From positions 2,688,787-2,696,890 of the forward strand of contig CP058705.1 of assembly GCA_013414705.1 (NCBI GenBank): a stretch of 8,104 nt of DNA, written 5' to 3'. Position 1 is the stretch's first letter; the number at the start of each line of letters is the position of its first letter. Position numbers and translations under genes: made by a program. The stretch is from Defluviicoccus sp. (lineage in GTDB: Bacteria > Pseudomonadota > Alphaproteobacteria > Rhodospirillales > Defluviicoccaceae). This document shows, one piece after another, positions 1 to 4,847 of this stretch. The notes beneath the pieces were generated by a model. It saw only the letters and a program-made list of their open reading frames with translations, was not told the DNA's origin and did not search any database.

Positions 1-723
1 CTCGCCCATGACGAAACCGTCCCGCTCCTTGTCCCACGGCCGCGATGCCTTTTCCGGCCTATCGTTGAACTTGGTGGACAGCGCCCGCGCGGCCGCGAAC
101 CCGGCAATGCCGAGACGGCAAATGGCCGCTTCGGCACCGCCCGCGACCATCACGTCGGCGTCGTCCCACATGATCATCCGCGCCGCATCGCCAATCGCAT
201 GCGCACCAGTGGCACACGCGGTCACGACCGAGTGGTTCGGCCCTTTATATCCGTAACGAATGGAGACGTGGCCACTGGCGAGGTTAATCAACGCCGCCGG
301 AATGAAGAACGGGCTCAGCTTGCGGGTCTGGCCCTTCTCCATGAGCGCGGAGCCCTTGGCGATTTCGGGAAGCCCGCCGATGCCGGAGCCGATCAGCACG
401 CCGGTCCGTTCACGCAACTCTTCTTCTTCTGGCTTCCAGCCGGCGTCCGTCACTGCCTGTTCGGTTGCCGCCAGCGCATAGATGATGAAGGTGTCCATGC
501 GCCGCTGCTCCTTCGGCGACACCCAGTCATCAGCATTGAACGCCCCCGAGGACGTCTCGCCGCGTGGCACTTCAGCCGCAATCTTCGCCGGCAGATCGGC
601 GACGTCGAACGACTGCACGGCACGGACGGCTGACTGACCTGCAATCAGCCGCTCCCAGGTAACATCCACGCCGCATCCGAGCGGAGACACCAACCCCATG
701 CCGGTGACGACAACACGTCTCAT
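1..723 (-). CDS. fabF: 3-oxoacyl-[acyl-carrier-protein] synthase II (FabF), N-terminal 241 residues
   Basis: Beta-ketoacyl-ACP synthase II is the cytosolic elongating condensing enzyme of type II fatty-acid synthesis; it condenses malonyl-ACP with acyl-ACP. Reading the minus strand from the ATG at 723 gives an uninterrupted frame to the window edge, starting MRRVVVTGMGLVSPLG, the usual FabF start. The nucleophilic cysteine lies in VVTACATGAHAIGDAA (Cys170, codon 214-216). GVLIGSGIGG (about residues 108-117), AGGAEAAI (about 194-201) and the FVMGE segment at the edge are all family signatures. The C-terminal half with the two catalytic histidines lies beyond position 1, so completeness cannot be judged; FabF is usually about 410-420 residues. 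A GGGAG ribosome-binding site sits about 6 bases upstream of the start. It is the third gene of a fabG-acpP-fabF cluster, 79 bp after acpP. No frameshift is seen in the part present. Confidence 0.96.
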   Translation of the reverse strand, partial: MRRVVVTGMGLVSPLGCGVDVTWERLIAGQSAVRAVQSFDVADLPAKIAAEVPRGETSSGAFNADDWVSPKEQRRMDTFIIYALAATEQAVTDAGWKPEEEELRERTGVLIGSGIGGLPEIAKGSALMEKGQTRKLSPFFIPAALINLASGHVSIRYGYKGPNHSVVTACATGAHAIGDAARMIMWDDADVMVAGGAEAAICRLGIAGFAAARALSTKFNDRPEKASRPWDKERDGFVMGE

Positions 724-802
724 GCTTTACTCCCGTCCATCGACTGCTCCTGCGCCGCTCCGCGACGGTGACGTCGGAAGCATCGGAGGGCGGGTCCCGC
801 CT

Positions 803-1038
803 CTAACCGATCGCGCTCTTGATGTAGTCGACGGCGTCTTTGACGGAGAGGATTTTCTCAGCGGCATCGTCCGGAATCTCGATCCCAAACTCTTCCTCGA
901 ACGCCATCACCAGTTCGACGGTATCGAGGCTGTCTGCTCCAAGATCATCGATGAAGCTGGCGTCCTCGACAACCTTTGCCTCCTCGACACCAAGTGATCG
1001 ACGATGATCTTCTTTACCCGATCGGCGACGTCATTCAT
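803..1038 (-). CDS. acpP: Acyl carrier protein, broken by a one-base deletion near codon 17
   Basis: ACP carries growing acyl chains on a 4'-phosphopantetheine arm in the cytosol and feeds FabG and FabF encoded beside it. From the ATG at 1038 the frame reads [16 protein letters not shown] and then goes out of register. Adding one G on the coding strand at the CC pair 990-991 (GG to GGG) gives [20 protein letters not shown] and a protein of exactly 78 residues ending DYIKSAIG at the TAG 803-805, the standard ACP length. The pantetheine attachment site is Ser37 in [10 protein letters not shown], and the acidic helix II ([18 protein letters not shown]) is intact. As written, the sequence would give a short mis-framed peptide. 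Because ACP is essential, a sequence error is more likely than a real mutation. An AAGGG ribosome-binding site lies upstream. The gene stands between fabG and fabF. Confidence 0.93.
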
Positions 1039-1095
1039 CGGTTCTACCCTTGATATCGTTAGCTGACGAATTCAATTTCGCTTTGTTGACCCGAT

Positions 1096-1126
1096 CGCGG
1101 GCACAATGTCCTGTGATTGTCCCGCG
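1096..1126 (-). promoter_or_regulatory. Strong hairpin in the fabG-acpP intergenic leader
   Basis: CGCGGG (1096-1101) and ACAAT (1103-1107) pair with ATTGT (1116-1120) and CCCGCG (1121-1126), giving an 11-bp stem with a single bulged base at 1102 and an 8-base loop. It lies in the 160-bp gap between the fabG stop (1199) and the acpP start (1038), about 58 bases before acpP in the transcript. There is no T-run after it on the minus strand, so it is not a classic intrinsic terminator. Its position would suit an mRNA processing or stabilising element that sets acpP expression above fabG, or an attenuator. That role is inference; only the pairing is seen. Confidence 0.45.
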
Positions 1127-1198
1127 GCAAGAGCGCCGCTTGGTAACACACTTTCCGAGGCCTGACCAGCACCGGACCCCGCGCCTTTCGCAATTGCG

Positions 1199-1937
1199 TC
1201 ATCCCGGCATTGCCATGCCGCCGTTGACGTGCAGTGTCTGCCCGGTTACGTAGGCGGCCTCCGGACTAGCGAGAAACAAGGCGCACGCGGCGACGTCTGA
1301 CGGTTCCCCCATGCGGCCGGCGGGAATCGCGCTCAGAACCGCCGTTCGACGGGCATCGGAGAGGACTGCCGTCATGTCGGATTCGATAAAGCCGGGGGCG
1401 ACACAATTGACAGTAATGCCGCGGCCGGCCACCTCGTGTGCGAGCGCCTTGCTCATCCCCACCATCCCGGCCTTGGCGGCAACGTAATTGCTCTGCCCCG
1501 GGTTGCCGGTTGCGGCGACCACCGAGGTAATCCCGATGATTCGCCCCCAGCGCTGCTTGACCATGCTGCGCAGCAACGCGCGAGAGCCGGAAAGGCGCCG
1601 AGAGGTCGACGGCGAGGACCTGGTTCCAGTCCTCGTCGGACATGCGCAACGCCAGCTGATCGCGCGTAATTCCCGCATTGTTCACCAGGATGTCGATCCC
1701 GCCCATCGCAGCTGTCGCTGCTTTCGCCAGCGTCTCGGCACCGTCGGCAGCGCCCAGATCGGCCGGCAACACGTGCGCAGCACCACCGATCTCGGAAGCT
1801 AGCTGCTCAAGCGCCGCGACGCGGGTCCCGGATAGCCCGACCGAAGCTCCAGCGGCAGCAAGTGCACGCGCAATCGCAGCGCCGATCGCGCCCGATGCTC
1901 CGGTCACCAGCGCCCGTTTCCCGGTCAGATCAAACAT
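1199..1937 (-). CDS. fabG: 3-oxoacyl-[acyl-carrier-protein] reductase (FabG), with a frameshift near codon 120
   Basis: NADPH-dependent ketoreductase of fatty-acid elongation, a short-chain dehydrogenase (SDR). The ATG at 1937 (MFDLTGKRALVTGASGAIG) follows a GAGGAG ribosome-binding site. The first frame runs correctly to FRLSR, and the second frame then supplies ALLRSMVKQRWGRII to the end GGMAMPG. Adding one CG unit to the CG repeat at 1577-1582 joins them into 246 residues, the normal FabG length. Visible motifs: the cofactor-binding TGASGAIG (12-19), NNAG (86-89), Ser139, and the YxxxK pair Tyr152/Lys156 in NYVAAKAG, then PGFIESDMT. The fourth member of the SDR catalytic tetrad, usually Asn (Asn110 in E. 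coli FabG), is Asp111 here in VDLSAPF. It is the first gene of the cluster; fabD, often directly upstream of fabG, is not found there. Confidence 0.94.
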
Positions 1938-2033
1938 CCCGCAACTCCTCGCCTTGAACCCCTTGCCCAGGCTCGCCCGGGAAGCGCGCTGACCGGTCGA
2001 GCCTGCTCGTCCGATGTTCGCCGCGATCCGGAT

Positions 2034-2061
2034 GACTTACACGGCGTTTTTCGGCTGTCAA
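2034..2061 (-). promoter_or_regulatory. Candidate promoter for the fabG cluster
   Basis: On the minus strand a perfect TTGACA (2061-2056) is followed after 16 bases by TAAGTC (2039-2034). The distance to the fabG start is about 97 bases. The -35 matches the sigma-70 consensus fully; the -10 is poor, which is common in G+C-rich alphaproteobacteria. The assignment rests on position and the -35 box only. Confidence 0.35.
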
Positions 2062-2248
2062 GCATCGGGATCAGAGGCAATCTGCCGTTGCTGCAGTCCT
2101 CAGCCCGCGCCATTGCCGGCTTCTTTCAACGCAGATGCACGGGATTCCTAATGGAAGACTCTCGCCGGGTGATCGGCTTTCCGCACTGTTGCGCGCCAAC
2201 CATGGTTCGTGCTTATCTTCCAGCTTGAACTCCTTGCCGGGTTTCGCC

Positions 2249-2284
2249 GGCTATGTCGATCATTGGGATCGGCTGAGAGAAGCC
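2249..2284 (+). promoter_or_regulatory. Possible structured leader of the rpsF operon
   Basis: GTCGATC (2255-2261) pairs with GATCGGC (2267-2273), including one G-T wobble, around a 5-base loop, and an outer helix GGCT (2249-2252) with AGCC (2281-2284) closes an internal loop. It ends four bases before the GGGAG ribosome-binding site of rpsF (2288-2292). In many bacteria the rpsF-rpsR leader folds into a binding site for the S6:S18 complex, which represses its own mRNA. The position fits such autoregulation, but I could not confirm the conserved CCG-containing bulge of that motif, so this remains a suggestion. Confidence 0.25.
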
Positions 2285-2300
2285 AGAGGGAGAATCACCA

Positions 2301-2773
2301 TTGTCTTGTTATGAGTGCGTGTTCATCACGCGCCAGGATGTGTCTGCGCCCCAGGTCGAGGCACTCGCTGACCACTTCACCAAGCTTGTGGAGGATGGTG
2401 GCGGGCAGGTGCAGAAGCGTGAATACTGGGGCTGCGTAGCCTCGCCTATCGCATCCGCAAAAATCGCAAGGGTCATTACATGCTGCTGAACATTGACGCG
2501 CCGTCGGCGGCGGTGCGGGAGATGGAGCGGCAGATGCATCTGAGCGAAGACATCGTGCGTCACCTTACGGTGCGCGTTGCGGCGTTGCAGGAAGGCCCAA
2601 GCGCAGTCATGCAGAACCGCTCGGCGCGCGATGACCGGCCGCGCCGTGAAGACCGTTTCCGCGGCGAGCGCGGTGACCGGCGCCCGTCCAGCGACAGCGA
2701 GGACAGCGGTCGCGGCCGATCCACCGCTGCCGCACCTGCGCCCGCCCCCGCACCGTCCACAGATGAGGCCTGA
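2301..2773 (+). CDS. rpsF: 30S ribosomal protein S6, with a one-base deletion at codon 44
   Basis: S6 binds the 30S platform together with S18, whose gene follows 3 bp downstream. Translation appears to start at a TTG (2301), giving (M)[19 protein letters not shown], with GGGAG at 2288-2292 and an 8-base spacer. The frame breaks after KREYWG at the G4 run 2428-2431. Restoring a fifth G gives [20 protein letters not shown], the most conserved part of S6, and the reading continues to the TGA at 2771-2773, for 157 residues. The S6 fold occupies about residues 1-100; the rest is a charged, low-complexity tail rich in Arg and Asp that ends in an Ala-Pro repeat, as is common in alphaproteobacterial S6. 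The TTG could also be an ATG with one extra T (CCATTG versus CCATG); the reading frame after it is the same. Confidence 0.93.
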
Positions 2774-2776
2774 GCA

Positions 2777-3007
2777 ATGAATGCCCGCCGTCCCTTCTTC
2801 CGGCGCCGGAAAAGCTGCCCCTTCTCCGGCGCCAATGCACCGGTGATCGACTACAAGGACGTGAAGCTGCTGCAACGCTTCGTTTCCGAACGGGGCAAAA
2901 TCGTGCCCAGCCGAATCACGGCAGTTTCGGCACCGAAACAGCGAGAACTGGCCCGTGCGATCAAACGTGCACGTTTCCTTGCCCTGCTGCCGTATCTGAT
3001 CCGCTAG
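2777..3007 (+). CDS. rpsR: 30S ribosomal protein S18
   Basis: Complete and undamaged 76-residue S18, a small basic 30S protein that pairs with S6. The family core is plain: [19 protein letters not shown] (about residues 25-43), [20 protein letters not shown] (about 44-63), then a basic [10 protein letters not shown] end. The N-terminus ([18 protein letters not shown]) is the usual Arg-rich segment. The ATG lies 3 bases after the rpsF stop, so the two are translationally coupled; the ribosome-binding site (TGAGG, 2764-2768) is inside the rpsF end. Only the ATG at 2777 gives the family N-terminus. Confidence 0.97.
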   Translation: MNARRPFFRRRKSCPFSGANAPVIDYKDVKLLQRFVSERGKIVPSRITAVSAPKQRELARAIKRARFLALLPYLIR

Positions 3008-3111
3008 CGGCGTGCGCCCGTCCACCGCTCGTGGATGCGGCTGGCGGGGCTGCGACCAGGACTGTCGAGGGTCCGTTCGCTTCCAGATATCATCGGCTTT
3101 AGGTGCGGCCT

Positions 3112-3140
3112 CTTGCGGCGGGTGGCAGACCTTCCGCAAG
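3112..3140 (+). promoter_or_regulatory. Inverted repeat between rpsR and the DUF2232 gene
   Basis: CTTGCGG (3112-3118) and CCGCAAG (3134-3140) form a 7-bp stem around a 15-base loop in the 159-bp gap between rpsR and the next gene. No T-run follows. It could partly uncouple the downstream genes from rpsF-rpsR by termination, processing or pausing; this is inference. Apart from it I see nothing in 3008-3166. Confidence 0.25.
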
Positions 3141-3166
3141 ACGCAAGATGAGCCGGGAGAAATGAG

Positions 3167-4095
3167 ATGGGCAGGACAGCGTTGCTTGCCGTAAGTGGCG
3201 GCAGCCTGAGCGGCGTTGCGATGCTGGCCGCGATGTCCGGATCGCCGTTGGGGGTGCTATTCGTCTATCTGGCACCTCTGCCGCTGCTTCTGGTCGGGCT
3301 TGGGCTCGGCCCCATGCCTTTGGCTTCGCCGCTGCCTCAGGACTGGGTGTGGCGTTGGCTTTCGGCGGCTTCACCACGGTCGGACTTTACGGTGGCATGC
3401 ATGTCATACCGTCGTGGCTGATCGTGCAACAGGCGCTGCGGCCCCGTTCCACCAGCCCCGACGGATACCAGACGGCAGGTTACGTGCTGACGTTTGTCAC
3501 GCTGCTTGTCGCGTTCGTACTCGTCGTCACCACAATGGCCGGACGCGGCGACGGGATCGAAGCAGGAATTCGGGAGTTGCTCGACAGCGTGGCACGGACA
3601 GCGGCACCGGCTCTGGACGACTCGCAGCGGATGCTGCTGGTGGAGGAAGTCACACCGCTGTTCCTGGGCTTTTCCGCCGTCACCTGGATCGTGATGCTTG
3701 TCGTCAACGCGGTCCTGGCGCAACGGCTGCTCTCGAACCGGGGCATGAGCCGGCGACCGACGCCACGCTGGTCGGAGCTGCGCATCCCTGATTGGTTCGA
3801 TTATGTGCTGGTCTCGGGTGCTGTGGCGGCGCTGTCGCTCGGGGGCGATTACGGTTTTGTTGCCCGTAACGCGATAATCGTTCTGTTGACCCCCTACTTT
3901 TTCGTTGGCTTGGCCGTGGTGCACCAAATGGCGCGCCGGACCAGCATGCCAGCCATGATGCTCACCGTGTTCTACATGATGCTGTTGGTTTTCTTTGTGG
4001 TAGCCGCGGTGCTGGTGGCAGCGCTCGACATTGCCGAACAGTGGGTCGGCGTGCGCCGCCGCATGCTCCCGGGCAGCAGATCCGGGACGAATTAA
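3167..4095 (+). CDS. DUF2232 (YybS-like) polytopic membrane protein, with a one-base deletion near codon 50
   Basis: Integral inner-membrane protein of unknown function. The gene is a usual resident between rpsR and rplI in alphaproteobacteria. The ATG at 3167 follows GGGAG (3155-3159) by 7 bases; an ATG at 3162 is in another frame. The first frame gives about 49 good residues (YLAPLPLLLVGLGLGP), then loses register at 3310-3318. Adding one base there, either a C in the run 3310-3313 or a G after the ATG, leads into AFGFAAASGLGVALAFGG and on to the TAA at 4093-4095. That gives 309 residues. Hydrophobic segments lie near residues 5-22, 28-47, 50-78, 103-123, 163-188, 211-227, 234-252 and 263-290. 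The protein ends with EQWVGVRRR, a type of end I associate with this family. The deletion site is certain only to within about nine bases. It lies 13 bp before rplI, so the two are co-transcribed. Confidence 0.8.
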
Positions 4096-4108
4096 GTAAG
4101 GAGCTGAA

Positions 4109-4714
4109 ATGATGGAGATCATTCTTCTCGAGCGCATCGAGCACTTGGGACAAATGGGAGACGTCGTGCGCGTCCGTCCCGGCTATGCGCGGAACTTCCT
4201 GTTACCGCAGAAGAAGGCGGTTCGGGCGACCGACGGCAATCGCAAGCGCTTCGAGGAGGAGCGCGCTCAGCTTGAGGCGACGAATCTGCAACGCAAGGCA
4301 GAAGCCGAGGCGGTCGCCACGAAGCTGGACGGCCTGGTGGTGGTGCTGATCCGTCAGGCTGGAGAGGCGGGCCAACTGTACGGTTCGGTATCGGCACGGG
4401 ACGTCGCGGAAGCGGTGACCACTGCCGGTTTCACCGTAACCCGCCAGCAGATCCGCCTAGGCCAGCCCATCAAGACGCTGGGCCTGCATAAGGTGGCGGT
4501 CGGCCTGCACCCGGAAGTCGCGGTCAGCATCACCGTCAACGTTGCCCGCACCCCGGATGAGGCAGAAACGCAGGCGCGCACCGGCGCTGCCGTTGCACGA
4601 ACCGGCGCCGAGCGTTGGGAAGAGGAAGCCGAGTTGGAAGCGGAACTGGAAGTGGCGGCGGCGACCACCGAACCAGAAGAAACCGTTATCAACGACGACG
4701 ACAGCGCCGAATAG
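4109..4714 (+). CDS. rplI: 50S ribosomal protein L9
   Basis: L9 is a two-domain 50S protein with a long connecting helix that reaches towards the neighbouring ribosome and helps keep reading frame. The N-terminal 23S-binding domain is clear: [19 protein letters not shown] and [16 protein letters not shown] (about residues 22-37). The middle helix is charged ([20 protein letters not shown]), and the C-terminal domain includes [16 protein letters not shown] and [12 protein letters not shown]. After about residue 150 there is a Glu/Ala-rich acidic tail, making 201 residues against about 150 in E. coli; such tails are known in alphaproteobacteria. Two ATGs stand in tandem. AAGGAG (4098-4103) is 5 bases from the first and 8 from the second (4112), so translation may well start at 4112, giving 200 residues. 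The gene is undamaged and ends the operon. Confidence 0.97.
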   Translation: MMEIILLERIEHLGQMGDVVRVRPGYARNFLLPQKKAVRATDGNRKRFEEERAQLEATNLQRKAEAEAVATKLDGLVVVLIRQAGEAGQLYGSVSARDVAEAVTTAGFTVTRQQIRLGQPIKTLGLHKVAVGLHPEVAVSITVNVARTPDEAETQARTGAAVARTGAERWEEEAELEAELEVAAATTEPEETVINDDDSAE

Positions 4715-4750
4715 GTGGTCGGGAGAGCCGGTCAAGACGTTGGCCGTGAC

Positions 4751-4785
4751 GAAGAGCAGCCAGCGTCTCCGCTGGCCGCCTCTTC
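4751..4785 (+). terminator. Hairpin after rplI, probable end of the ribosomal operon
   Basis: GCCAGCG (4759-4765) and CGCTGGC (4770-4776) form a perfect 7-bp stem with a TCTC loop, and an outer GAAGAG (4751-4756) pairs with CTCTTC (4780-4785) across a small internal loop. It lies 37 bases after the rplI stop. The stem is strong, but no T-run follows, so it may act as a transcript end stabiliser or need Rho rather than being a classic intrinsic terminator. Confidence 0.45.
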
Positions 4786-4812
4786 GGCAGGCACCGACTT
4801 GATTGCCCCCAC

Positions 4813-4847
4813 CTCCTTGACCAGAGGCGAGCTTCTGGTCAGAGGAG
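4813..4847 (-). terminator. Hairpin overlapping the stop codon of the RTX gene
   Basis: TGACCAGA (4818-4825) pairs with TCTGGTCA (4834-4841) around an 8-base loop, and the helix continues with CTCCT (4813-4817) and AGGAG (4843-4847) past one bulged G, about 13 bp in all. The minus-strand stop TGA (4841-4839) is inside the stem. With the previous hairpin it separates the two convergent genes. No T-run follows on either strand, so the role as terminator is likely by position only. Confidence 0.4.

Larger units (their letters stand above)
1938..2300. other. Divergent intergenic region between fabG and rpsF
   Basis: These 363 bp hold no convincing gene. The segment must carry the minus-strand promoter of the fab cluster and the plus-strand promoter and leader of the ribosomal-protein operon. 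Short open frames here have no recognisable product, no good ribosome-binding site and overlap the real gene starts. A candidate fab promoter (2034-2061) and a possible folded rpsF leader (2249-2284) are listed separately. No trace of fabD coding sequence was recognised. Confidence 0.6.

Noticed and set aside
199..633. Long plus-strand open frame (144 codons) opposite fabF
   Set aside because: It lies wholly antisense to a clear FabF coding frame and has no family features; it results from G+C-rich codon structure.
698..997. Plus-strand open frame across acpP
   Set aside because: It is the complement of the ACP frame; the ACP reading explains the sequence fully after a one-base repair.
2428..2431. 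Programmed ribosomal frameshifting as the cause of the broken frames
   Set aside because: No slippery heptamer with a downstream pseudoknot is evident, and the same lesion type appears in five unrelated genes, so a common technical cause is simpler.
2301..2489. Short plus-strand protein of 62 residues as a separate gene
   Set aside because: It is the first part of rpsF before the frameshift; the C-terminal residues after YWG are a mis-framed artefact.
2309..3139. Long minus-strand open frame (276 codons) opposite rpsF and rpsR
   Set aside because: It is antisense to two conserved ribosomal genes, with low-complexity residues and no motif.
3337..4137. Long minus-strand open frame (266 codons) opposite the DUF2232 gene
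   Set aside because: His/Gln/Arg-rich shadow of membrane-protein codons on the opposite strand.
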